NCBI GenBank assembly: GCA_963735495.1
Contig: CAVTLG010000009.1
Location: 682,001 to 746,000 of the forward strand
Length of the DNA stretch: 64,000 nucleotides
Origin: CAVTLG01 sp963735495
GTDB taxonomy: Bacteria > Chloroflexota > Ktedonobacteria > Ktedonobacterales > Ktedonobacteraceae
Direction of reading: 5' to 3'
In this document: positions 35,426-44,292 of the stretch, piece by piece
Numbering within the stretch: the stretch's first letter is position 1
Layout: the number at the start of each line of letters is the position of its first letter
Notes under the pieces: generated by a model
What the model saw: the letters and a program-made list of their open reading frames with translations, nothing else
Told to the model about the DNA's origin: nothing
Database searches by the model: none
Position numbers and translations under genes: made by a program

Positions 35426-36855
35426 CTCTGTGCATCAGTTTCTCGCACGCGTGCGATGAATGCGTGTATTTTTCCGGCATCCTTCTGCTTATGTGTTTCG
35501 ACGCCGCTACTGACATCTACCCCCCACGGACGGACGCGCTGTACGGCTTCCGCAATATTTTCTGCTGTCAGGCCGCCTGCTAGCAGGATAGGGTAAGTCC
35601 GTGCCACACTCCGTGCCAGCTCCCAATCATGGGTCATACCGCTGCCTCCCCATCCAGCAGTGGGCGTATCGAGCAAAAGACGCCAGGTGACAGACTGGTA
35701 ATCTCTGATCTGCGTCAGTCCGTCTTGATCATGGACCGGTAGCGCTTTGATAACCGGTCGCTGGATCTTTTGACAGAACTCAGGAGACTCAGTGCCGTGT
35801 AACTGTACAAAGTGTAATCCCGCCTGCTCTGCCACTGCATTAATGTAATCAGCCTCCTCATTCACGAAGAGACCAACCAGGTCGGGTGTGCTGTGACCCG
35901 GCTCCTGCTGTGTCAAGCTCTGGCTGGCTGCGATGAGTGCCGGTACTTGTTGTGGTAGTATAGAGCGGTGGCTGGGTTTGTAGAATACCAGGCCCAGCAT
36001 ATCTGCGCCTGCCTCTACTGCGGCATCTATATGCTCAGGCTGGCGCAGACCGCATATCTTGACCTGCGTGCTCTGATTTGCCCCTTGGAGCAAGGTGCGC
36101 ATCTGTGTGGGCACGTCGTTTGAGACCACCAGTGCTTCGCCGACGAGCATGGCCTGTACGTCATAGCGTGCCAGGCGTCGTGCATCAGCCGCGCTATGAA
36201 TACCACTTTCCGCGACGACAACGCGGTCGGCTGGAATGAACTGACGGAGTTCGCGGATAAGATACGGGTGCATCTCGAATGTCACCAGGTCGCGGCTGTT
36301 CACGCCGATAATCGCCGCTCCGGCTGCTACTGCTCGTTGCGCTTCTGCTTTGCTGTGAACCTCGACGAGACAGCGCATGCGCAACTCGTGAGCTACATGG
36401 AGCAAATGGTGTAACTGTGTATCGTCCAGGATGGCGCAGATCAGAAGCACCAGATCGGCACCCCATGCGCGTGCTTCGTAGACCTGGTATTCGTCAACAA
36501 TAAAATCCTTGCGCAAGACAGGAACGCTCACCGCCGCTTTAATGGCCGTCAGAAATGCCGGTGAGCCAAGAAAGAAGTGCGGTTCTGTCAACACGGAGAT
36601 CACAGATGCCCCATTTGCCTCGTAGGTACGCGCTAACTCCACAGGATCAAGATGCGGAGCGAGCAGACCCTTTGAGGGGGATGCGCGTTTGATCTCTGCA
36701 ATCAAATGGACCTGCGAGCGTGGCTCAAAGTCTGCCAACGCGTCGCGCGGATGTGGTTGAGCCATGGCCAGGCGTTGCATCTCCTCTAATGGATGCTCAC
36801 GCTTGCGTTGCTCTAAGTCCAGACGCGTCTGTGTCACGATACGGTCAAGAAACAT
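35422..36855 (-). CDS. trpCF: Fused indole-3-glycerol phosphate synthase / phosphoribosylanthranilate isomerase
   Basis: A 477-aa bifunctional enzyme. Residues 1-260 are TrpC (LIAEIKRASPSKG, PVLRKDFIVDEYQ, IIGVNSRDL, VVVAESGI). Residues 265-470 are TrpF (VKICGLRQPEH, AGADMLGLVFY, FVQLHGTESPEF, LLLDTPTAGWGGSGMTHDW, PILLAGGLTAENI, GVDVSSGVE). TrpF normally comes first in the pathway; the order here, C then F, is as in enteric bacteria. The stop TAA (35422-35424) lies within the terminal repeat of the adjacent MITE. The gene starts 3 bp after trpD. Confidence 0.95.
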   Translation of the reverse strand: MFLDRIVTQTRLDLEQRKREHPLEEMQRLAMAQPHPRDALADFEPRSQVHLIAEIKRASPSKGLLAPHLDPVELARTYEANGASVISVLTEPHFFLGSPAFLTAIKAAVSVPVLRKDFIVDEYQVYEARAWGADLVLLICAILDDTQLHHLLHVAHELRMRCLVEVHSKAEAQRAVAAGAAIIGVNSRDLVTFEMHPYLIRELRQFIPADRVVVAESGIHSAADARRLARYDVQAMLVGEALVVSNDVPTQMRTLLQGANQSTQVKICGLRQPEHIDAAVEAGADMLGLVFYKPSHRSILPQQVPALIAASQSLTQQEPGHSTPDLVGLFVNEEADYINAVAEQAGLHFVQLHGTESPEFCQKIQRPVIKALPVHDQDGLTQIRDYQSVTWRLLLDTPTAGWGGSGMTHDWELARSVARTYPILLAGGLTAENIAEAVQRVRPWGVDVSSGVETHKQKDAGKIHAFIARVRETDAQR

Positions 36856-36858
36856 ACG

Positions 36859-37902
36859 TCACCTGCCAATTGCCTGGGAACACTCTATGACTTCTACCAG
36901 TTTGCGCTGCGCTTTGCCCTCACGCAGCGTTGCGCGTGCTAACTTGACACCTTCTGCCAGCGTTGCTACCTGCTCACCTGCGAGCAACGCTGCTCCGGCG
37001 TTCAGGTAGACCATCTGTGCTGCTGGCGTATCACTGGTATCCGAGAGCAGTGTGCGTAACAGCGTGGCATTATGTGCCGGGTCACTGCCCAGTATCTGCT
37101 GATGATCAGCAATGCTGGTTAGACCAACCTCTTCGGGCGTAATCGTATACTCGCGTAGTTCCTGACCGGCACGGACTTCACAAATATGTGTTGGTGCACT
37201 CAGCGAGCACTCGTCAAGACCATCTGCGCCGTGTACGATCAGGGCGTGACGACAGCCCAGATGGAGCAGCGCTTCCCCCATCTTGCGCAAATGAGATTCC
37301 TCTGCGACGCCGAGTACCTGGTAGGGTGTATGTGCTGGATTGGTTAAAGGGCCGAGAATATTAAATACCGTGCGAATACCGATCTCTCGTCGCGTCGGGC
37401 CGACATGTTTCATGGCCGGGTGATAGGTGGGAGCGAACATGAAGCCGAAGCCGGTGGTCTGGACGCAGTGGGCAACCTGCTCTGGTCCCAGGTCGATCCT
37501 GACTCCCAGCGCCTCTAATACATCGGCGCTTCCACATTTGCTTGTAGCTGAACGATTGCCATGTTTGGCCACGCTAGCGCCTGCCGCGGCGGCGACAATG
37601 CCCGCAGCGGTTGAGATATTAAATGTGCCGGATGCGTCTCCGCCCGTGCCGCAAGTATCGAGCGAGTGGGAAGCCGTCTCTGCGTTCAGGTGCACGCGGA
37701 GCGCCTTTTCGCGCATCACCTGCGCCATGCCGGTAATTTCCGCGACGGTTTCGCCCCCTGGACGCAGACGTAGCGCGGTCAGGAATGCGCCCATCTGTGC
37801 AGGCGTAGCCACACCGGTCATAATCTCTTCCATCGCTTCTGCTGCTTGATCAGTACTGAGCGTCGCGCCCGCGGTGACATGAGCAATAGCCTCACGAATC
37901 AT
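36859..37902 (-). CDS. trpD: Anthranilate phosphoribosyltransferase
   Basis: A 347-aa enzyme that adds phosphoribose to anthranilate. The PRPP site is DTCGTGGDASGTFNIST, with KHGNRSATSKCGSADVLEALG for the substrate loop and the acidic pair in GADGLDE. Normal length. It is packed between trpG (28 bp) and trpCF (3 bp). Confidence 0.96.
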   Translation of the reverse strand: MIREAIAHVTAGATLSTDQAAEAMEEIMTGVATPAQMGAFLTALRLRPGGETVAEITGMAQVMREKALRVHLNAETASHSLDTCGTGGDASGTFNISTAAGIVAAAAGASVAKHGNRSATSKCGSADVLEALGVRIDLGPEQVAHCVQTTGFGFMFAPTYHPAMKHVGPTRREIGIRTVFNILGPLTNPAHTPYQVLGVAEESHLRKMGEALLHLGCRHALIVHGADGLDECSLSAPTHICEVRAGQELREYTITPEEVGLTSIADHQQILGSDPAHNATLLRTLLSDTSDTPAAQMVYLNAGAALLAGEQVATLAEGVKLARATLREGKAQRKLVEVIECSQAIGR

Positions 37903-37930
37903 CTTCTGTCTTCCTCTCTGTGGATACGTC

Positions 37931-38500
37931 TTACCTCTGCCGCTCTAAAAAATTGCGCAACAGATCTTTTCCGGTCGCCGTCATAATGGATTCTGGATGG
38001 AACTGGACGCCCTCCACCGGATAGGTCCGGTGTTTAACGCCCATAATTAAGCCATCCTCTGTGCTGGCGGTAATCTCCAGTACAGCCGGCAATGTCGCAC
38101 GTTCAACAATCAGGCTGTGATAGCGAATGGCTTCAAATGGTCTGGGCAGGTCGTGGAAAACGCCTTGCCCCTCGTGGTAGATCAGCGACGTTTTACCGTG
38201 TACTGGTTCTGGTGCGCGAATAACGTGTCCTCCATACACCTGCCCGATAGCCTGGTGGCCCAGGCAGACACCCAGGATAGGGATGCGTGCGCCAAAGGTA
38301 GCAACAATGGGACAAGACATGCCTGCCTCGTTGGGCGTGCATGGTCCCGGCGAGATCACGATAGAAGCAGGGTGCATCTGCTCAATCTCGTCCAGCGTAA
38401 TCTGGTCATTGCGGCGTACCTCAACCTCTGCGCCCAGTTCTCCCAGGTATTGATACAGGTTATAGGTGAAGCTATCATAATTATCGAGTAGCAATAACAT
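37931..38500 (-). CDS. trpG: Anthranilate synthase component II (glutamine amidotransferase)
   Basis: A 189-aa class I amidotransferase that supplies ammonia to TrpE. The nucleophile is Cys in LGVCLGHQAIGQ, with His and Glu in GVQFHPESIMT. The start LLLLDNYDSFTYNLYQYL is typical. It lies 5 bp after trpE. It could also serve aminodeoxychorismate synthase; no pabB is in view. Confidence 0.95.
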   Translation of the reverse strand: MLLLLDNYDSFTYNLYQYLGELGAEVEVRRNDQITLDEIEQMHPASIVISPGPCTPNEAGMSCPIVATFGARIPILGVCLGHQAIGQVYGGHVIRAPEPVHGKTSLIYHEGQGVFHDLPRPFEAIRYHSLIVERATLPAVLEITASTEDGLIMGVKHRTYPVEGVQFHPESIMTATGKDLLRNFLERQR

Positions 38501-38505
38501 GCAAA

Positions 38506-40095
38506 TTACCCCTCTTTCTGACTGGAGCGGGCTGCCTGGGCCATCAATTCAGCTTCATCAAGGGCGCGTAGCAGTGCTTTCGCCTTATTCAGGCTCTCCT
38601 GATATTCGTTGCCGGGCGTCGAATCGGCCACAACTCCCCCGCCAGCTTGAATATAGGCGCGACCATCTTTAATGACCATGGTGCGTAGCGCTATCGCCGT
38701 TTCCTGGTCGCCGCTATGGCTGATATAGCCGACAGCGCCTGCGTAGACACCACGCTGCTCACCTTCCAACTCACTGATGATCTGCATGGCGCGAATCTTG
38801 GGTGCGCCCGAAACAGTACCCGCTGGGAAGCCTGCTCGTAGCGCGTCAAATGGAGAACCATCCGCGCGTAGCTGCCCACTCACGTTGGTGACAAGGTGCA
38901 TGACATGGGAGTAGCGTTCGATACTCATGAAATCACTGACCTTGATACTGCCAATTTTACTGACGCGACCAACATCATTACGCGCCAGGTCAAGGAGCAT
39001 GGTATGTTCCGCGCGCTCTTTAGGATCTCCTTGCAGTTCTGCGGCCAACTGCTCATCTGCTTGTCTATCTACTCCACGGGGACGTGTGCCTGCAATTGGC
39101 CGGATGGTTACTTCATTATCCTCGTAGCGTACGAGTAGCTCTGGAGAAGCTCCCACAATCTGGAAATCCTTGAGGTCCAGGAAGTACATATACGGCGAGG
39201 GGTTGATCGCCCGCAAGGCCCGGTAAACCGTAAAAGGAGAAGCGTTCACCTGTCTGCTCAGACGTTGCGAGGGCACGACCTGGAAGATATCGCCCGCCTG
39301 AATGTATTCGATGGAGCGGCGTACCATGTCTTCATACTCTTCTCGCGTATGATTGGAGCGTACTTGCAAGGCCGCTGCATCATGCACTGGTTCGGGTTCT
39401 TGCGGCAGGTGTATAGGCTGGCGTAAACGTTGCTGTACGTCGTTGATGATTGCGACGCCACGCTGATATTCGGCGGCCAGATCGGGTGCGTCGAGATGCA
39501 GGTGCGTCACGACGCGGACGCGATGCTTCACATGGTCGAAGACAAGCACGGTCTCGGTAAATGTGAAGACGGCCAGTGGGGCATCAATCTCATTTGCCGG
39601 CGGCACTGGCAGGCGCTCGAAGCGTGTCACGGTGTCGTATGCCAGGTAGCCGACGGCACCACCGTGAAACTTTGGCAACTGATCGTGCGAAAACTGCGGC
39701 AGATGGACCAGGCGATATTGCCCCAATTCTGCCTCAATCAATTGCAATGGATCGTAGCACGGTATTTCTTCGACGTGTGGCTTCTGAGCCGCGTCCGTTG
39801 CATGGTATCCATTGTCCATACGTTGCAGCGTCGCTGTATCGCCACGTTGTATCATCACGAGATAGGGATCAATGCCGATGAACGAATGGCGCTTGACATG
39901 CTCGCCGCCTGAAACACTCTCTAAAAGAAAGCTATACGGTTTCTGGGCCGTCTTGCAGTAGGCCGAGACGGGTGTTTCCATATCAGCCAGAATATCGCTA
40001 TAGAATGGCAGAAGAGGTCTGCGTGTGTCCTGGGACGCGATGCTCATCTCGCTATCGCGCAAGCGTTTTACCTCTTCAAACGTGAGATAGTCCAT
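38506..40095 (-). CDS. trpE: Anthranilate synthase component I
   Basis: A 529-aa enzyme that converts chorismate to anthranilate. The chorismate-binding part has GDIFQVVPSQRLSR, RPIAGTRPRG, LLDLARNDVGRV, FPAGTVSGAPKIRAMQI and YIQAGGGVVADS. The N-terminal SFLLESVSGGE resembles the LLES motif for Trp feedback binding. It starts 52 bp after trpS with an AGGT site. Confidence 0.96.
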   Translation of the reverse strand: MDYLTFEEVKRLRDSEMSIASQDTRRPLLPFYSDILADMETPVSAYCKTAQKPYSFLLESVSGGEHVKRHSFIGIDPYLVMIQRGDTATLQRMDNGYHATDAAQKPHVEEIPCYDPLQLIEAELGQYRLVHLPQFSHDQLPKFHGGAVGYLAYDTVTRFERLPVPPANEIDAPLAVFTFTETVLVFDHVKHRVRVVTHLHLDAPDLAAEYQRGVAIINDVQQRLRQPIHLPQEPEPVHDAAALQVRSNHTREEYEDMVRRSIEYIQAGDIFQVVPSQRLSRQVNASPFTVYRALRAINPSPYMYFLDLKDFQIVGASPELLVRYEDNEVTIRPIAGTRPRGVDRQADEQLAAELQGDPKERAEHTMLLDLARNDVGRVSKIGSIKVSDFMSIERYSHVMHLVTNVSGQLRADGSPFDALRAGFPAGTVSGAPKIRAMQIISELEGEQRGVYAGAVGYISHSGDQETAIALRTMVIKDGRAYIQAGGGVVADSTPGNEYQESLNKAKALLRALDEAELMAQAARSSQKEG

Positions 40096-40147
40096 GGTTA
40101 TACCTACTTTATGCTATTATCATCATTTGTACGAACAACAACATCTT

Positions 40148-41191
40148 TTATCCAAGACCAACAACGTCTTTGACGCGTTGCAACGTTGCTGCTGCCAATG
40201 GGCGTACCTCATCTGCGCCTTGTTTGAGGATGCCTTCGAGCGTTGGCATATCGTTGATCAGCTCGTCATAGCGTTGCTGAATAGGCGTTAACGTCTCGAC
40301 CAAACGTTCAATCAGAGCCGCTTTGAACTCACCGTAGCCCTTGCCTGCAAACTCCGCTTCGATCTCCTGCTGCGCTTGACCTGTAAGTGCTTGATAGATC
40401 GTCAGCAAGTTGGTGATACCGGGACGTTCTGGATCAAAAGTAACCAGGCGCAGCGAGTCAGTTGTGGCGCGGTTGATCTTCTTTTTGATCGTTTTTGCAT
40501 CATCGAGCAGATTAATGTACGCCTGCGGATTAGGGTCGCTCTTACTCATCTTCTTTAATGGATCTTCAAGTGACATGATACGCGCGCCGACTTCGCGAAT
40601 CTGTCCCTCTGGGATTGTGAAGACGGGCTGCTGATAGATGCTATTGAAGCGCTGGGCAAGATCACGGGTCAGCTCGATATGCTGTCGCTGGTCGTCGCCG
40701 ACCGGAACATAATGTGTCTGGTAGAGCAGAATGTCGCAGGCCATCAACACCGGATAGCAATAGAGACCGGCATCGACCGAATCTTCATTGCTGCCAGCCT
40801 TGGTCTTGAACTGCGTCATCCTATTCAGCCAGCCGGTAGGCGTGAAGCAGTTCATGATCCAGCTCATCTCAGCGTGTTCGCGGACATGCGATTGAATGAA
40901 TAATTTGCAATAGCGGGTATCCAGTCCGCAGGCGATATACAGCGCGGCGAGTTTGCGCGAATTGGCGTGTAGCTCGTGGGGATCTATCGGCAAGGTAATG
41001 GCGTGTAGATCCACGATGCAGAAGATATTGTCATATTCTGCCTGCGATCCGACCCAGTTGCGAATTGCCCCCAGGTAATTACCCAGATGCAGATTGCCTG
41101 TTGGCTGTATGCCAGAAAAGACCCGTTTTTTTAGCGGTGCGGTAGGGCTGGTTCCCTGTGCTTTTGCCTCGTAGTCGGCCCCAATAGACAT
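40148..41191 (-). CDS. trpS: Tryptophanyl-tRNA synthetase
   Basis: A 347-aa class I synthetase. Its HIGH-type motif is in GIQPTGNLHLGNYLGAIRN and its KMSKS motif in KKMSKSDPNPQAYI. The start is ATG 41191 with GGAGG just upstream. It is the first gene after the T-box leader, so shortage of charged tRNA-Trp would raise both the synthetase and the Trp pathway genes downstream. Confidence 0.96.
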   Translation of the reverse strand: MSIGADYEAKAQGTSPTAPLKKRVFSGIQPTGNLHLGNYLGAIRNWVGSQAEYDNIFCIVDLHAITLPIDPHELHANSRKLAALYIACGLDTRYCKLFIQSHVREHAEMSWIMNCFTPTGWLNRMTQFKTKAGSNEDSVDAGLYCYPVLMACDILLYQTHYVPVGDDQRQHIELTRDLAQRFNSIYQQPVFTIPEGQIREVGARIMSLEDPLKKMSKSDPNPQAYINLLDDAKTIKKKINRATTDSLRLVTFDPERPGITNLLTIYQALTGQAQQEIEAEFAGKGYGEFKAALIERLVETLTPIQQRYDELINDMPTLEGILKQGADEVRPLAAATLQRVKDVVGLG

Positions 41192-41380
41192 GTTTTACCT
41201 CCAGCGCGCAAGTCATATTTCCTTACATTCAGATGAGAAATGTGCCGCAGCACATTTCTAGCAACCTCCTCTCCGTCAGATGAGCCGAAGGCTAGCCACG
41301 GTAGTGGCGTTTCTGACGGTCTAAGAGGGCGAGAGTTGCGTTTCTGAATGTGTATGGGTTCATAGATGCGAAAAAATGAT

Positions 41381-41759
41381 CATAAAAAAACGCCTCTCAT
41401 CCGGTCAAGGACGAGAAGCGTGAAATATGCTTTCGTGGTACCACCTTGTTTCAGATTATCCATGCTGCTTTACACGCATTATAGATAATCCCTCTTGCCG
41501 GTTACAAGTGTAAGCTAAATTCTTAAGATGACCAGCATGCCGGTCAGTAGGCTACACATATAACCTGTCCTCAGTAACGGGGGACGTTCCGAAAGAGTAC
41601 TACTAGTTCAGCGCCGTAACGTCAGCAGAACGTTCGCTCTTTAGCTTGCAGGCCCATTCCACAGCGGCATTGGTATCGGTTTCCACCAGCTCCGACTCTC
41701 TGTGCCCATGCTCGGCTCTGTACTCTTCCTGTTCATAGCTTCAATATAAGTCTCTACTT
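41381..41759 (-). promoter_or_regulatory. T-box riboswitch, probably tRNA-Trp responsive
   Basis: The minus strand carries the T-box core AAGGTGGTACCACG (rc of 41434-41447). A 13-bp stem at about 41387-41418 ending in seven T's is the terminator; the T-box core can instead build an antiterminator. About 200 bases upstream, the Stem I region has GTGGAATGGGCC, with TGG at 41656-41654 as the likely Trp specifier codon. The leader sits directly before trpS. Confidence 0.92.
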
Positions 41760-41765
41760 ACCAAC

Positions 41766-41794
41766 AGTATAAAGCGCAAGTAAGTGTGTGTCAA
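41766..41794 (-). promoter_or_regulatory. Promoter of the trp-aro operon
   Basis: On the minus strand TTGACA (41794-41789), a 17-base spacer and TATACT (41771-41766). Transcription would start near 41759, right at the T-box leader. Confidence 0.85.
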
Positions 41795-41814
41795 GGTCTG
41801 TAAGTGTCATAGTG

Positions 41815-42126
41815 TCATGACTCGGCGTATCGGTTTAGCTCAGTGAGCAGCAGGTTCTTGCCAGCGTAGGCTAATGTATTGGCAGGGTCAAGTTGGATGG
41901 CACGGTCATAGGAACCCAGAGCCTCTGAGTGTCGGTTCAGCCTGGTGAGCATCAGACCCTTGCCACAGCAGGCTCCTGCGTCGGATGGATTGAGTTGGCA
42001 TGCATGGCCATAGTTCGCTAACGCTTCTTCATACCAACTCAACTCCGCCTGTGCAGTACCTTTATCTTCGGCTCCTTCTCTGCATTTGATGTTGAATAGT
42101 ACGTCAAATGCAAGATAGATCCACAA
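41815..42126 (-). pseudogene. TPR protein fragment
   Basis: A 103-codon open frame with about two TPR units (YEEALANYGHACQLNPSDAGACCGKGLMLTRLNRHSEALGSYDRAIQLDPANTLAYAGKNLLLTELNRYAES) and then a stop in the middle of a further unit. The frame has no ATG with a ribosome site; only TTG and GTG codons occur at its start. It ends 20 bp before the trp promoter. I read it as the remnant of a larger TPR gene, although a short real protein cannot be excluded. Confidence 0.5.
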
Positions 42127-42217
42127 TAAGGATTGGTCTGTAGAGCCAACGGAACCAGATTAGAGAGTTCTGTATGTCTGAATATACTGGTAAAACTCCT
42201 GGAAGATGTTTGCGATG

Positions 42218-42382
42218 CTATTTCGGTTCAAACACCTTTTCTTTGGCGGGATAGCCACGTTTCACGCTCGGGCACAAGCCGTTTCTACAGATGTAAACAA
42301 CATAGGTTCCTTGCTGCTCGTATTTCTCGTCCTGTGCGTACATCGGTGATCCACATACGGGGCAGCGCTTACCTCTTCCCAT
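42218..42382 (-). CDS. Small zinc-ribbon protein, 54 aa
   Basis: ATG 42382 follows GGGAG at good spacing and opens MGRGKRCPVCGSPMYAQDEK. Cysteines at 7, 10, 32 and 37 (CPVC ... CRNGLC) would hold one zinc. The C-terminus is basic (KRGYPAKEKVFEPK). It looks like a nucleic-acid-binding or structural zinc ribbon; function unknown. It is the first of several small genes in the accessory region before the TIR protein. Confidence 0.6.
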   Translation of the reverse strand: MGRGKRCPVCGSPMYAQDEKYEQQGTYVVYICRNGLCPSVKRGYPAKEKVFEPK

Positions 42383-42553
42383 TGGTCTCCCTATCCTTTC
42401 ATTCTCTGCATAAGTTGTTTTCTATCCGAGGGATATCATCAAGCTTGATATTATGGGGCATACTGGGCCATACGGTTCAGCGCGCCTCAATTCTGTTTTT
42501 CTCTGTTTCCAAAATCAGAGCTGCCGAGCGATGATAATTGATTTGCTTGTTTC

Positions 42554-43330
42554 TCATCGTTCAAACTCGTTCCACATTGAATTCACAGGGGTGTCAGCGG
42601 TTTCCAGCGAGATTGCTCTGACCCTCATGGGAGTGTCTTGGATATAGGGCAATACGTCAGGATTCCATGCTGCCAGGTCATTAAGAATACTCTGACAGAA
42701 CTCTTGTAAGGGACCACTATTGTATCTGTGGCTCTGGATAAAGCGATCTGCGCTTCGTGGGTCGCGTGAAGCCATGAACTGGTGAGCTCTGGCAAGAAAC
42801 ATCTCACCAACCTTTATTCCGATTATTTCGATATTATGTGGCGTGGAAGGGAATCCAGCCGTTCTGAGAATCTCGTTGAAGAACTGATCAGGCACGCGTG
42901 GTGGTGCCAGGGTGATTTGCCCTCCGGGAAACACGCCGATAGAGGTCAGCGATGGGTTCCTCTGCTTCCAGTGACCAATGATCGGCAACGACGATAGACG
43001 CTCATCTCCACTTCCGAGTGGGAACAAACTACACTCTGTGCCACTGCGATCAGGCCAAAACGCTGCAAGTAGGAAGTCGTTGTTGCTGTCAACGAACGAG
43101 ATGACGGTCTCAGGGGACTTCTCTGACTGCCCATTCCATCGCCAGCCTGGAAACACGTATGCAGACCTGTATATGCTCCTTGGTGGCTGGTAGTTGAGAA
43201 GAATAGCTTCAAGATTCGCCATGCAGTCGGTCAACACGAGTTCGCTGCTAAGCCGATGTCCAGAACCCAGTGGAGGAACTTGCGTATGGCTAGTTTCGCG
43301 TGATGTCGCATGTCTTCTGAATAATCCCAC
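42554..43330 (-). CDS. Hypothetical protein
   Basis: A 258-aa protein that I do not recognise. It starts at GTG 43330, six bases after AAGGAG. The middle part (VISFVDSNNDFLLAAFWPDRSG, then PIIGHWKQRNPSLTSIGVFPGGQITLAPPRV) looks like a soluble alpha/beta domain. No signal or membrane segment is present. It lies 33 bp downstream of the next gene (43364-43831), and the two probably form one operon. Confidence 0.6.
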   Translation of the reverse strand: MGLFRRHATSRETSHTQVPPLGSGHRLSSELVLTDCMANLEAILLNYQPPRSIYRSAYVFPGWRWNGQSEKSPETVISFVDSNNDFLLAAFWPDRSGTECSLFPLGSGDERLSSLPIIGHWKQRNPSLTSIGVFPGGQITLAPPRVPDQFFNEILRTAGFPSTPHNIEIIGIKVGEMFLARAHQFMASRDPRSADRFIQSHRYNSGPLQEFCQSILNDLAAWNPDVLPYIQDTPMRVRAISLETADTPVNSMWNEFER

Positions 43331-43363
43331 TGATCGCTCCTTTCTTGTCGATTATCCGTGAGG

Positions 43364-43831
43364 TCAGCCTTTATCCGCAGTCAACAGCGGGTCGAGTACG
43401 CGAAGCTGCTTCTCGACATCGTTCATTGAGCTGCGAAAGAAACGGGCATCCGCTATGAAGCCAAGCCTGCTGCTCTTACATTCACTGAGCCACATGGAGC
43501 ATTCCATTCTGCCTTCGGAAGAGTCAGGGCTGACTGCGAACGTGATCTGGGAACCTATAGCTTGCTGTTCTTCGTTTAGTGCCTGTCCGCCCACTAAGGC
43601 TGTTATTACTCCCACAAGACCTCCCCGACCTTTGTAGGTTGCGATACACGCTGGCCGTGGTGGCTTTTCTGGTTTCTGGTCAACTGGAGCGAGACCCCGT
43701 TTCACATCCCACTTCGCCATAAGCAGCTTGAAGCCTGGCCTGAGTATCGCCTGCTGGAAAGCCTGAAGACACTGCTCGCCATCCGCTCTGACAGAAAAAT
43801 GCCAGGTCTTGCGGTGACTCAGAATACCCAT
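43364..43831 (-). CDS. Hypothetical protein
   Basis: A 155-aa protein starting MGILSHRKTWHFSVRADGEQCLQAFQ, with AGGAGG before ATG 43831. Features include GGLVGVITALVGGQALNEEQQAIGS and a charged C-terminal helix (SMNDVEKQLRVL). The N-terminal half resembles a small alpha/beta fold of the START or DUF1499 kind only in general shape, so I give no family. It is upstream of and probably co-transcribed with the gene at 42554. Confidence 0.6.
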   Translation of the reverse strand: MGILSHRKTWHFSVRADGEQCLQAFQQAILRPGFKLLMAKWDVKRGLAPVDQKPEKPPRPACIATYKGRGGLVGVITALVGGQALNEEQQAIGSQITFAVSPDSSEGRMECSMWLSECKSSRLGFIADARFFRSSMNDVEKQLRVLDPLLTADKG

Positions 43832-43852
43832 GTTCCCCTCCTTATGTAACAA

Positions 43853-44119
43853 CTGTAAGAAGATATAATATTTGACTTATGGCGTGGATTTAACAGCCAG
43901 TCTCTTTGACATTTGTGAAAGGTTTCAGTATTACTAGTGAGAAAATATTCACGAAGGCAATCATTGATGACTGTTACCACTTATATTGATACTATTCTAT
44001 CATATAAAAATTAATTAGTCGAATTTTGACTCTTCTGACGATATAGAAGTTGTGCAAATTGCAGCGTTAAAATTGGAAGAACGAGCAAGGCGATTTTCAA
44101 TGTCAGGAGGAAAAGCTTT
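43853..44119. other. AT-rich intergenic stretch
   Basis: No gene. Around 43,990-44,020 the sequence becomes clearly more AT-rich than its surroundings (CATATAAAAATTAATTAG). It separates the two hypothetical genes from the TIR locus. Confidence 0.3.
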
Positions 44120-44290
44120 ATGACCCAGAACCGCTCATCGAGTGGATGCAGCCATTATGCTACAACAGAGGCAAATTTTGGTTGTCATCTACCAACTATG
44201 CAGGGAATTATGCTACTGGCGATGCGTGAGGTGGGCATTTGTAGTCCCATGATGGTATATTTGTGGTGGCATTATTTCTGTGGAGGATGA
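44120..44290 (+). CDS. Possible 56-aa protein, antiparallel to the TIR gene
   Basis: ATG 44120 lies nine bases after AGGAGG and opens 56 codons ending at TGA 44290, three bases before the stop of the TIR gene on the other strand. The translation is MTQNRSSSGCSHYATTEANF... with Cys, Met and Trp in number and a hydrophobic end (MMVYLWWHYFCGG). The ribosome site is good, but composition is unusual and there is no recognised family. Confidence 0.35.
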   Translation: MTQNRSSSGCSHYATTEANFGCHLPTMQGIMLLAMREVGICSPMMVYLWWHYFCGG

Positions 44291-44292
44291 GG

